Under the pieces are notes generated by a model. The model worked only from the letters and a program-made list of their open reading frames with translations, had not been told where the DNA came from and did no database searches. Position numbers and translations under genes: made by a program. From Nautilus pompilius (lineage: Eukaryota > Mollusca > Cephalopoda > Nautilida > Nautilidae), in the NCBI GenBank assembly GCA_018389105.1, contig JACATO010000092.1, positions 1,240,001-1,304,000 on the forward strand: a stretch of 64,000 nucleotides of DNA, in the 5' to 3' direction. Below, piece after piece: positions 1 through 64,000 of the stretch (position 1 is the stretch's first letter; every line of letters starts with the position of its first letter).

Positions 1-463
1 TTATGTTCAAGTGCCTGATGGCTTTGATGAATTGCCATGTAAAGCAAAGCATATCTAACTCATGGCCATTTATGTTTTATTTTCATTTACAAAAATTTTG
101 TTTTCTTCTTTTCAGAACAACAGAACATTTTCAGGACATTTGCTTTTCAAATTTTGTGTTGTGTGATTTTTTTAAATCTATGTGTATCATTAACAAAGCA
201 ACTATGAGCTTCAATAATATTTTAATGTTTTCTTTTTTCATTGTTTCATTATACGAGTATGTAGATCTATACTGTCTGTCATGTGTGTTAACTATTATTT
301 GGCTTGTATTTCCATTTGAAGATACTGTCATAAAGTTGTTCTTACATTGAAACTGGTGTTGATCAAGAAGTTTTGGATTTAATTATCAACTTTCAAGTTA
401 TTGCCCACCTAATACTTTACAATTTTAATGAGTTCCAATAAATGTCTGAGTGGCAATTAGAAC

Positions 464-1696
464 CACAGTATTGGAAATAATTATTGAAATAGAGAAGAAA
501 CTGGGTATAAATGAAAATGTGATAGAATTGCATCTCATGTGTACAAATGAAATACTCCATAGTTCAGTCATGTGTTAATGTAGTACACTGTGACTGATGG
601 TCATGCAAGTAAGCAGAAAATGGCACCAGCAGAAGGACTATAAAAGTATAGGCAATCACATCATTGAGTGTGGTAAATACCACGACTCTTAGGAAGGGAA
701 TATCAAATGAGAAGCATATAAAAATCAAAGTCTTAGCTAGTGAAGGCTATTCCATGTGGCATGCAGTCTGATTTTATGCTTTAGAAGGAGCTGTATGCAA
801 GACTCTAAGAAGGATACATGAAACTGGAACTGTTGGCAATGGATGCAGTCAAGGAATAAAGCTACAACTCTCCAAATGTGATAACTACCTCACAGCACAT
901 TCTCCACACAATAGATGCCAAAGCCAATAAAACAGAAGAGAGCTTGCACATGATCTAGCAGCAAGTACAGGTATTACCATTTCTTCAAGAGCAGTAAGAT
1001 ACACATTAGCGCAAAGTGATCCCAATGGATCTGTTGCTGTCCAAAAACCTTTCCTAAGAGGTGACCAAACATCGAGTTGAAATCAGCAGCAGAATTTAAA
1101 CAGTGGGATGACCAAACCTGTAAGAAGGTGCTCTTTACAGATGAGTCCACATTTGAACTGTCTGGCAATAATCAATGGCAGTTTCTTCAAAGGTAGACTG
1201 GGAGCAGTATAATAGTCAGTGTACAACAGCTACAGTGAAGCATGCAGGTGGATCAATACAAGGGTATTGGAGATTTGAAAGACATCTCAATGGGAGGGAT
1301 TCATTTTCTAATTAGATAATGACTCAAGCATACAGCCAATATGATGAGAACCTATTTGGGATGTAAAGAGGCTGATGGAACACTCACAAAGATGGCTTGG
1401 CCTGTACTTTGTCTGGTATTAACAACATTGAGGCTGTGTGGGGCTATATGGTTACTGACAAATTCAAACAGCAACCAAACACATTAGATGAAACCACAGA
1501 ATATTTGAAACAACATTCCACAGTCAACCTCTATGGGAGCATGAAAATAAGGTGTCATCATCCTCTATATAAAGTAGAGAGCTTGCTTACAAAATAGTAA
1601 TAATGCATTGTGTATGTGTTATATATGACTCTCAGTTACAATTACTTATTATTTGTAAATATCCTGAGTTATTCTGTAATTATTTCCAATATTGTG
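464..1696 (+). mobile_element. Decayed Tc1/mariner element with terminal inverted repeats
   Basis: Near-identical inverted ends: left CACAGTATTGGAAATAATTA (464 onward) and, on the other strand from 1696, CACAATATTGGAAATAATTA. The 1.23-kb span is the usual Tc1-like size and encloses a decayed transposase. TA stands next to the right end only; the left target site has decayed. Confidence 0.8.
785..1600 (+). pseudogene. Tc1-like transposase relic
   Basis: Readable pieces in Tc1 order across several frames: a helix-turn-helix part (AVCKTLRRIHETGTVGNG), then ELAHDLAASTGITISSRAVR, then VLFTDESTFELSGNN around the first catalytic Asp, then HAGGSIQ, DNDSSIQP and PI.NLWDVK-like text near the last acidic residue. 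Frameshifts and stops separate them, so it is inactive. The 3' part (1397-1594) is one open stretch but has no function by itself. Confidence 0.78.
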
Positions 1697-2316
1697 TATA
1701 TTATGTATATTACCATACCTCAAGATGTAGTGTAAGTTAGGAGAATGAAAATTATCAACCATTGAACTATTTAACACTTTTAACCCTACTTACTTGACTG
1801 ACTAAAATGATTAAATAAATGGCAAAATATTTTAAGAGGTGAAACTTCTTATCTCTCATTAATTGACAGCTATTTTGGGGATTCTGTCCACCATTTACGT
1901 AAACTTGAGCACTACTTTAACTATTTATATTAATAAACTTTTTAATGATTATCTTCCTTTGGATACTAATGTCTCAAAGAAAGATTGAAAAACATGAATT
2001 AAATAAAATTATAAACAAAAACTTAATAATTTACAAAAAAACAAGAGTGAGAGAGATAAAAATGATGGCAAAAATCCAAAGTTAAATGAACCTATTTAAG
2101 GTTATTTCAAATAGTTAGCTTGTTCAATAAAACGGAACTCAATTAAAGGAAAAGTAAAAAAAAAATATATACGTATATATGAAGAATAAAACGTTCAAGA
2201 TAATTGAAATAAACACAAAAATTTTCTATGCTTTGATGTGACAGTTATTCTTATAAGTCAAAGCTGCCAACATATTTTGAGCAAGTAAAAAAAGATAAAA
2301 CAAATTAGAATATTAC

Positions 2317-55032
<52,716 letters not shown>

Positions 55033-55142
55033 TTTGCTTTGATAGTCAATCCATCGATGCGGTTGAATAAATAAATAACAGTCGTCGTCACAGTTAGCGT
55101 TTGTTTGTCTCCTTAAAACTGTGGGATTACCTTAAGCGATCC

Positions 55143-55152
55143 CTTATATAAT
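55143..55152 (-). promoter_or_regulatory. TATA-like box upstream of the WDR64-like gene
   Basis: On the minus strand the sequence reads TTATATAAGG, about 110 bases upstream of the first ATG. A start site roughly 30 bases downstream would leave a 5' leader of about 80 bases. AT-rich DNA yields such matches by chance, so this is only a candidate. Confidence 0.3.
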
Positions 55153-55159
55153 AAGTACT

Positions 55160-58100
55160 GAAGGCTGTACAGGAAATTTCCACTTAAGACCACTTGTTGA
55201 CAGTTTCGCTACTTCACGATAGGACGAGGTACAGGTGTGTATAACATGGCGTTCCACCACCGTTTGGTATCCAAGGAATAAAGGGACCATCTCAAAAATT
55301 GTCCTCAAAGTGCACAGGGACTGATCAGAAATTTATAGCAATTAATCTAATATGGTTAGCTCAATTTAGTGTGCAGACTGAATCAGAATTTCATAAATAC
55401 TTAATGATTTACTTAACTTTTGCTTTTTATTTTAGCTAATTACTAAATAATGATCAATATAAAAAGATACAGTTCTATTAATTATTACTACCTTTATGTA
55501 GGTATGAGTCAGAAATTTTGTTTCACTGCTTATCTCTAATATTATTTTATTTTCTCATGCTGTATGTGAAATTTTTTTTTTCAATCTTAACTTATTTTGT
55601 TGTAACTGACGACACGACCACTCTAATACACATTCCTTTTGCAGTTTATTCCAACAACTAAAAAAAGTCCAAAGCATTTTTCACTTGACGTATGTCCTTT
55701 CGTACACAAATAATGCAATAAATTATCAGCGTATTTATCTTAATGCCCAACCCACTTCTGATTCTTTTAAACTTCTCCCTTTCGACATATCCACCATTAC
55801 ACATTACATTTATTATTGGCATTTAAGGGTTTAAAGAGCCAATTCGGTTACTTCTTTTTAAACCATGTCATAAAAACTCAAGCGTATCACGTCTTTCTGC
55901 GACTTCTGATTTTTATACTAAAAGTATAGAGTTCTTATAAAAATACGTTTAATTAAAACCTTGCTGTTTTTGATGGTTTTTTCAAGACAAAGTCGGTAAA
56001 CAAACTTAATAACACTAAAACTATTTTTTGTAGTAACTTTCAAAAAATTTAGATTTCGTTAATTTTAAGCCTTTAGCACTTTTCAAACGGGTAGTGTGTG
56101 TGATACGCCATAACTCTCCCGTCAAAAAGAACGCAAACCTTTTACGTCATAGTTGTGCAAAGTGGTACTTCGCAGAATCTGGCATCGCTTGTTCCGCTGT
56201 CACTAACTAAAAACGCAAGGTAGTGGTTTCCAAAGTATCAATGAGAATATTTACTTAATTATATATTTTGTATCTTGTAATTCGTATTTCTTTCAATATA
56301 ACCGAACCATAAATAGTCGTAGCATATCTTAAAACTTCAACAGTTTCTTTTAAATAATATCTAATTATTTTAAGGTTTCGTCTATTATTTTACCTAAAAG
56401 CCTCCGCGTCTATAACTGTAGGATATCTTGATGTACAACAGTATAAAATTTGCTGACTTCTTTGATATTTTATCCAAATATGCGTGGACACATTCTTTCT
56501 GTAAAAGAAGAAAAAACAGAATTTATTTATATGATGCATAGATTAAGAGAGTAATAAATACTTTATAATTGTAGCTTCTGCGAAATAAATTGAAAGTTGT
56601 GTCGTAAATAGTCTGTTCGGCAACGTTATAATAATACTAATTATGGTTAACTACGGAGCGAAGCAGCAAACTGCACACTACAACCAACAATAAATATATA
56701 AGATTTTCATATATATAAATTATGCATTCATTTGTTTACTGACTACATTTATGTACTGATAACAAATAATATACGAGTTCCAGGTGAATAGCATCTACCT
56801 AGAACCTTGCCTTTTAATGACTGTATAATTTAATATTTGAAAAGAAATAAAAAATGAGTGATAATTTCCTGGAAATTACTGATTCTTAAAGACAACAGCA
56901 TAGTAATAAATATATATGGAAAGCCATTTCGACGAACATTGTATAAAAGGGTATTTATTTATAAAGCAATTTAAATTTAACCGAGTTTGATAGGTTCCCT
57001 AATCAACCTAGCAAGTTAGCAAAGTCAGGTTTGTGCGCGTTGACTGCTATGGTTACGCGTCGTGACCCCACACGCAAGCAATTTCTTTGAAACTTTGCTC
57101 GTGTCACCTCTGATCCCCGTGAAGCTTTTTTTGTGTGTGTTGTGCAAACAATGCGATCTTAGCTTGAGAGACGAATTCAACTCTAGGCGTTTCAGAAATT
57201 GTGTTCGGGAGAGTGTGATGGGTCTGTTAATATCGAGTTAAACATGAATTCAAAGATAACAACAAAAGGAGCATCCATCATTTACAAGTATATACTTATT
57301 TAACTGAAAGACAGAAAAATAATTTTTCTAGTTAGCTTTAAAGCAAATCAATCAAATTAGTCAAACATTTCATCCTTACCTTGTTTTGATCGCAACTTAT
57401 CCCACCATTGGAACTAATCTTAAAAGATACAAAAATGGTGTAATCAAGAGCTTACATCACGTTCATGTCACAAGCCAGCATTATTGTGACATGAGATTAT
57501 GTTATCTATCTATAGGCTATGTAGTATCATCTGTCACCTTGCTGGCCGCCAGAAAATTTACAATAAATATCTTGGATCCGTGGGTTAGGATTAAGTTCTT
57601 CAAATTCTGTAGACCCTTCTCTTATCTTCGGTATACCGCTAGTCGCGCATCTTCACGCAGATTTGTGAAAGATTGTTTTTATCTGCGACTAGGCCATTTT
57701 TTAAAGCAAACCAGAGACTCTATTATGAAGTCCTGACCTGGCGGGATCCATCATTCTGCTGACGTAGTACTTGCTTGCTTGCTGCCATATTTATGTGGGT
57801 ACGTGGGGTGCTGCAATGTTGTGCCCAATAATTATGTGTGTCGTCAGCTCAGGCGTTTTATTTTGTCCTTCTTGATGTATTTTTTGTCTTGTTTTGCTGA
57901 AATCGAGGAAGAAAGTTACATTCAACACATCCGCTTTAAACCGATCTATCTAATAGCAAATAAACTGGCAGAGATTGTCGTTAACGTGCCTGCGCAAAAG
58001 AAACAACCATCGAGTATATATATCTCGAAATTATAATAAACTATAGCCGGTAAATACATCAGTTTAACACTCTTTTATCTCTGGTACAATCAAGCATGTT

Positions 58101-58213
58101 ATTGCTAAGATAGATGAGTAAAGCTGTTTTTAATGGCCACATCTACAAAAATTTTAAAAAATGAAAAAAAAAATCACTAAGGATTACTATATTATTTCCT
58201 CGAAACGCTAGAC
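55160..58213. other. 5' flank of the WDR64-like gene, no gene recognised
   Basis: AT-rich sequence without a recognisable gene. A 116-codon frame at 57386-57736 (plus, TTG start) has no known motif and is probably chance. Confidence 0.6.
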
Positions 58214-58549
58214 CAGTGTTTCCCAAACATTTTTGATCGCGACCATAAATACAAACTTTTCCCATCCTGGTGATCAAAAGGGCTGGTAAATATAGTTTTA
58301 ATTGCCGATTATTTTGATATATAGCATTTATTAAATTAGGCTCATTGAAGTAATAAATAACTAAACCAGAATGAATTTCAATAACCTTTTAATCAGACAC
58401 ATGGAAAATACTTCAGTGGCTACCATGAGGTTGCTTCATTTTTTTGGTGAGCTTTTCGAGTTCTGGTTGTATGTTGATGGACAGAGCACAACGAAAGTCA
58501 TGCTGAGGATCCATGCGGTTCCTTGTTTTCATCTTGATCGTCACAAGAA

Positions 58550-60070
58550 CTAAAATCCTTGTTCACAGAGGTAGATTTTCGTGAAAGGGAGAAGAGCCTT
58601 TTCAGCTTCCCGAGTCAGAATGGGCTTATCCTCAAGCTGGACCCGCAATTTTGAATATGCAAGGCTCCAAAAAAGTTGCTTCTGTACCTGACTTTCCTGG
58701 AGATCTGAAAGTTCTTCTGGAAATCCTGTAATATCTTCTCCGGCTATGCTGCTGAAGGTCGTTTTCTGGAAAATACCTGTCCATTTAATTTTGAAGGTTC
58801 TACAGATGACTCTCGGAAACAACTTGGATGTCACCGAGTGATATTTATGACGAATCTTCTAGCAGAGCATTCACTCGGTTCTGGGGGGAGCGTTTTCTCT
58901 TGAATGAAGCAATTTTTTCACCAATATCCACTATGGTTTGATTTCGACCCTGCACGTCTGAATTTAGTTCATTCAGTGCCTGAAGATGCCGTCAAAGTCA
59001 GCCAGCTTTGCAAGCCAAGCAGTGTCTTTGAGGCGGTCGGCCAACACGTGCTGATTCTCTGGAAGAAAATATCAATTTCAGTTTTGAGTTCAATAACCCG
59101 TCCGAGAATCTTCCCTCGAGAGATCCAATGATACCCGAGTGGAACAACAAATCCTGGTGATGTGATCCCATCACTTCACACATTTTATGGAAAATACGCA
59201 AGTTTCAAGCCCTGGCTTTGACAAAATTCACAATTTGGATAGCACCATTGAGAACCACGTGAAGTTGTGGTTGCAAACGTTGAGAGGCCAGGTTTTCCTG
59301 AAGTAAAAACGAATTATTATGACGTCAGGGTTTTTCTGCCGTAACACGAGTGACAAATCCAACACGACTGTCCACCATCATAGATGGAGCACTGTCAGGG
59401 CACACCGCCAAACAGTTCAACCAGTCAAGGTCATGTTCCTTCCGGTGGTGGTAGTCGACAGGGAGTTTCAGAAGAGAAATTCCTCCAGGATGTTGTCTTC
59501 TCCTTTGTACCTGACGAAAACCATGAGTTGAGTGTCATCTGCATCTGCAATGCCCACAGATTCATCGGGCTGCAATGAAAATTTTCCTGCTTTTTTCATC
59601 GTCACAATTATTGATCCAAAATATCATCTGATATAAGGTCAATTCGGCGTTTTATACTATTGTTGGAAAGCGGTACCGATTCCAGCTTCTTGGCAGCATC
59701 TCTTCCACAAACAGTTTTCACCTTCGTCATTGTCGCTGGATAGACCGGCTCCTCTCCAATGTTGAGGTTTTTTTCATCTCATAATGTTCCATACCACTAA
59801 AAGGACGCCGAGGAAGCATTCTCCAGAGAAAAAGTTTAACTCGAGGGAGCATCGATCCGACTTCGTTTTACTTGTTCTTCTTTATTCTTCCAATAACTCA
59901 GTTGCTTTTCGACGAAATTTGGATGAACCGAACTCGAATGACGCTTCTTCTTCTTTTCTTTTCTATATTCGTTTGCGAGGACTTTCAGGCACTGAACACT
60001 GGGGTTGGACATTCCCAGATCGTTCTCTCAGCTCAGCAAAGCCATATTTCAAAAATTTGGGCTTATACTA
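58550..60070 (-). pseudogene. ZBED5-type hAT transposase relic
   Basis: Minus-strand pieces in order: FLKYGFAELRER..NVQPQC (BED finger start, 60065-59985), GRDAAKKLESVPLSNNSIKRR (about 59690-59630, shown with small gaps), AGKFSLQPDESVGIADADDT (catalytic region), DSAPSMMVDSRVGFVTRV, NGAIQIVNFVKARALNLRIF then MCEVMGSHHQDLLFHSGI, and at 58834-58550 the hAT dimerisation end (FTKIYLCEQGF). Frameshifts and stops throughout. The order matches ZBED5/FAM200/GTF2IRD2-type hAT proteins. Confidence 0.8.
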
Positions 60071-60952
60071 GAAATAAAAAAGTTTTAAATTGGAAAACTT
60101 TTAGAAGTACATAGAGAAAATGATCGAGAACGTAAATATAAACAAATGTATAGAAAAGCAAATAATAAAAATACGTAGTATGAAAACTAATGTGGTGGTC
60201 TGGATGTGTATTAGTAATAGCTGGCGATGATGGGTATTATGAATAATCCAGTGGTGATGTTAGAGCAGTCGAGAGCGAGCAGGGGCCCCGGGACAAGTCA
60301 ATGAGCTGGGCCCCCTGCATGATGAGGGGTTTGGTTCCTTTCGGGCGGTGGCGATGTCCGGCGGTGGATTAGGAGTCAGAGTCCCGTGTTAACCATGTGG
60401 TTCCAGGTCCGGTGAAGTGGGGATGGACGTTGGATGGCTTCTATCCTTTTCCCTGAGAAGTGAGAACTCTCCTCTTATTTATGTTTTCAGTGGGTTGTGT
60501 CATGGTCACCCTGGTGGAGAATCCGGGTCAAACATAATGCTCCATAACATCCATTGTGTAACTTCCCTGTTTAAACATATTCACAACAGTCCCCTTCTCT
60601 CGACATCTGCCCCGGCCGATAAGCAATTAGCAATCCTTCCTCGCGCAACACGTCAGAACTAAGCATTTGACAGCCAGCCGGACTAGCAGCGCCACATTTC
60701 AGTGAAACTGTTTTTTTTTACCTCCCACTTCGAAAATGTTAAGATTTAGCATGAATTCTGATGGAATCCTTCACATAATTAAATAAGAAAGTGAATTATA
60801 TTGCAATAAAACAAATTAGAAAAGCAAACTGTTTCATAACCGCAAAATTTTGCATTTTGTATGCATCCAAGATTAATCAATGTACAGGACGGCAACAAAA
60901 GATCGAATTTCAATGTTAGCGACTCTCTTGAGTTCGATGGCTTTGTGCTCAT

Positions 60953-61219
60953 TTATTTATTTCTGGTTCTGTGTTTGACAAATAGTCTTAAATCACCCCT
61001 ATCAGTAATGTTCAGTCTATTACGTTGCTTAGTTAGTAGCTGTATAACAGCACTAAACCCATTTTCAACCAAGTATGATTTTGGGAAAGCTAAAACTAAC
61101 AATTTAATTTCTTGCCAGAGCTGAGGATAAACAGTTTGTTTCTCGACCCAGACGACTCCACAGCCTCTTTGTTTGGACTGTACTTTGAATAATTCTTTCA
61201 TGAAACGTAAATAGAACAT
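60953..61219 (-). pseudogene. Second hAT transposase C-terminus
   Basis: An 88-codon open stretch with LLVLAFPKSYLVENGFSAVI and LLTKQRNRLNITDRGDLRLF, the dimerisation end of BED-type hAT transposases (SYLVERGFS...LTKQRNRL.I..RGDLRL). It lies upstream of the BED finger of the surrounding element, so it must come from another copy. No N-terminal part is present. Confidence 0.75.
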
Positions 61220-62078
61220 TTTAATTTGAGATACTACACAAAACAGTCTCCTATCATGTGTAAAATGGAATTATATCTAGAACTTGCAGGAAATGTTATT
61301 AAAACCTTAAGAAAACAATAAAATCCTTACCGGAAAAATTACGTGCACTATCACTAGTTTTTAAGTTGGTACTGAGGTCATTAATGTTATGAGTCAAAAT
61401 GAATTTATATTACGAGTCCGAGTGAAGTTACGTATGTTGACAAGAAAGAAGCAGTCATACAAATTCAACAATCTATTAACAAATTAAATAACAAGACTTC
61501 ACTTAGGTGTAACTGCTGTTTACGTAGTCATGGCCACACTACCAGTTCACAATACTGATACACTTAGGACGGCTCGGAGTTTTTTGGAATCTGGTCCAGT
61601 GAGGATCTTGCTGGGGTCCGGAGGTGGGCCAGCTTGATGACGGCTCGGTGTGCTTTCGTGTTTCTTCTCTGGAGGTGTCATTGTCGGAATGTCAACTGTG
61701 TTGATCCTACATTTCTTCTGATCGGTTTAGGCCTGCTTTATAATTTGAATCCTTCAAGTAACATTAATCACGTGCCGTCTATTGAGGAGAAGTGAAAAGG
61801 CCCCCCTGTGTAAATTTCGGTATAAATCTTCAAATGAAATGCAATTTTTCGATCTGCAGCATTAATATACCCATTTAAAGACCCTACGTCCCGCTGTTCG
61901 GCATGGCTTCTGCTGCCGTCACACAAATCATTGAAAAAAAGAGGTGGACTTCTATGGTTTTTCTGTAATATTTCATAATTTCTGCCAAAATTTTATTTTA
62001 TTCCCGAGACCTTTCCGCAACCCTCAGAAACATCCTCGCGACCCTCCCACTCGGGGTTTGGGAACCACTGGTTTAGAC

Positions 62079-63786
62079 CCTCGTTATTTATGTTAATTAT
62101 TATATACGATAAAAGCAAGGATGAAGTTTATAATTGGTCAGATATCCCTTTATTATCTTTGTTTGGTTGACACGCATTAGTTTCGTTTTTCTACCGCGAG
62201 ATATTCGTGGGAGGAAACAGATCTCTGATCGATGAGAATTCCGCTGGAACTATATGCAGCCACGATGTCGATGCGACAATTGTATTATAAAATACAAACG
62301 TAACTAAAGTTGGCATCCTTTCAAATTAATCTAACAAACATGCGTTTAATGTTATTTGGTTTCTATCTTTCTCATGTTTCAGCAAAAAAGGCAGATAGGG
62401 GCCTACCATCGGTCTATACCACATAATGGTGATATGTGACAGAAAAACGATAGGAAATGTCTACAGCCCTAGCCGAAAGTTTTGCAAAACATTAGAAATA
62501 ACAATAACAAAATCTATTTTCAGAATATGTTCATATAGCTTGCCGCTGTACCTTTGACCACTTTTAACTCAGTCACACCTGGCGTCTTGTCATAAGGACT
62601 TTCTGGAAACTGTCTGTTATATTAAAATTGTCACATTTTCCATTAGTTATTTTACCATTAAGTCTGCAGAATCTACGACATTACGTTAACGTAAGATTAT
62701 TCTGTATATTCAGCGAGTTTAATTCGGCTTTATCAAGCAAAATTAGACAATCTTAAAGTGATAAAAATACTTTTCAGTCATGTTACCTTTGGATTTGTGG
62801 GGATCTGCTTGTATAACTTCCAGCCATATATCCATTTATTTCTACGAAAAAAATGTACCCGGATATTACAGTTGCTATAAGATATGGTAAAATAAATACA
62901 TAGTAAATAATAACAAAACCACAGTGAAAATGCGTGGGAATTTTTAGATTATTATATTATCCATGGACAGTAATATTTTTCATTTTAAATAAAAACTCCT
63001 ATTTAAAATGCCTAATACAACATTGATACTTAGCTACGTTCTGTGCCCATAAAAAACGAAAATATCAAGGTAAAAATTTATAACTCTTTATGTTGATGCT
63101 TTTTCTTGTTTTTCTTTTGTTCTACAAGATGCTAACCCCGGTTACATCATTTAAAATAGTTGTCTAATTTATTTTCCGTAACGATACAAGTAATTAATTA
63201 TATTATTAATCTTTGTCCCCAAACTCAAAGGGGAGAGAATTATTATATTCAATTAAGATTTAGTCAAAAATGTGAATTACTTCTTTATTGTTTTTGTGAC
63301 TCAAATTCCATTCTTGTGGTTCATTAACTGTTGCAATAGTTAATATTAATCGCTTATTTTTTTCTTATTAGGCTATCGATTTAACTAACCATGGCTCTGG
63401 GGGAGAGAGGTTTTTTATTACCGTTGTGACGTAAACTGAATATTAAGAATCCTATTTCGTTCTGTATTATTTTTACCAAACCGCAATTATTCATAACTGA
63501 ATCAAATGCTAAAAACAGAAAATAAAGAGTGATTACATAAATATTATTACAGCATATCAATCAAATAAATTCCAATGAAATGTTATTTCATTTAGCAAAT
63601 AAATGACATCTAGAGGTTTCCACAGAAAACAAAAGGTGGCTGCATGCAGAAGATATGTCGACTTACCAAATTGAATATCAAGGAGACACGCGAAAATCGA
63701 AGCATTATGATGTGCGGACATGAAATCTTGTCGAGACATTTTCAATTAAAATTTATTTGCGCAAGTAAATTAGAGTGAAACGATGA

Positions 63787-63789
<3 letters not shown>
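62079..63789. other. Right-hand stretch with no recognised gene
   Basis: AT-rich DNA between the upstream hAT and the GA array. A short minus-strand frame (63557-63745) shows no known motif. Confidence 0.6.
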
Positions 63790-63837
<48 letters not shown>

Positions 63838-63842
63838 TAGAG

Positions 63843-63880
<38 letters not shown>
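63790..63880. repeat. GA microsatellite with slips
   Basis: Over 40 GA units broken by a few GG or TA slips, near the right edge of the window. Confidence 0.96.
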
Positions 63881-64000
63881 CACTACATGTATACAAGATA
63901 ATAATTAAGTTAACGGTCTTAAAAAGTGACAGTGATTATGTTTGAAGTAAATTGAACGTTTAAAGTCAAAGGAAGTTCATTTTTAACTTTTCATATTTAA

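Larger units (their letters stand above)
58214..62070 (-). mobile_element. hAT element (ZBED5/FAM200 type), decayed
   Basis: Left end CAGTGTTTCCCAAAC (58214) and right end, read from 62070, CAGTGGTTCCCAAAC, 14 of 15 identical; both continue into a GGTCGCGA or GATCGCGA word. The flanks CGCTAGAC and GTTTAGAC share the last five bases of a hAT-size 8-base target. It lies about 3 kb upstream of the WDR64-like gene. A second hAT C-terminus (60953-61219) and GC-rich DNA (60240-60660, 61560-61690) inside it suggest further insertions. Confidence 0.8.

Noticed and set aside
3-350. 115-codon Phe/Cys/Leu-rich plus-strand frame
   Set aside because: AT-rich chance frame with no motif; no splice or start context.
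57386-57736. 116-codon plus-strand frame
   Set aside because: Non-ATG start, no motif, no supporting neighbours.

Overview
The window is animal (metazoan) nuclear DNA. It is AT-rich, has short exons in long GT-AG introns, many simple repeats and several dead DNA transposons. A lophotrochozoan, perhaps cephalopod mollusc, source is my guess from the overall texture (long introns, tRNA-like SINE copies, many hAT/Tigger/Tc1 relics). No sequence here proves the species.

One host gene dominates. On the minus strand, from 55032 down to at least 2317, 31 exons can be stitched by hand into one uninterrupted frame of 1183 codons. The product is a WDR64-family protein (WDR64/WDR49/Drosophila WDY group). 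It has a degenerate EF-hand-like N-terminus, about ten recognisable WD40 repeats (probably two beta-propellers) and a conserved C-terminal tail carrying the FEYPLIFD and KKFFTALVKPK motifs. Every intron is GT-AG and every phase joins. No stop codon follows the last recognised exon, so the 3' end probably lies beyond base 1. A TATA-like box lies about 110 bases upstream of the first ATG.

The introns and the 5' flank hold mobile-element debris. From low to high coordinates: a Tc1/mariner relic with inverted ends (464-1696); a mariner-type N-terminal relic (about 3130-3470, minus); a ZMYM1-like hAT transposase relic (about 6700-10205, plus) split by an unrelated repeat ORF relic (7769-8490, minus); a TcMar-Tigger element (14479-20904) with TA target duplication, into which a ZMYM1-like hAT (15336-19999) inserted with a perfect 8-bp target duplication, and which itself carries BED-finger hAT debris; a transposase helix-turn-helix relic (about 22190-22440, minus); SINE-like copies (about 13795-14005 and 44800-45056); and, upstream of the gene, a ZBED5-type hAT (58214-62070) containing the C-terminus of a second hAT.

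Simple repeats are abundant. The most notable are two long AAT arrays that begin within about 10-20 bases of the 5' splice sites of consecutive introns 2 and 3. The rest (introns 3-5, the 55.2-58.2 kb flank and the 62.1-64 kb end) shows no gene I can recognise. No rRNA, canonical tRNA, CRISPR or bacterial-type feature was seen.
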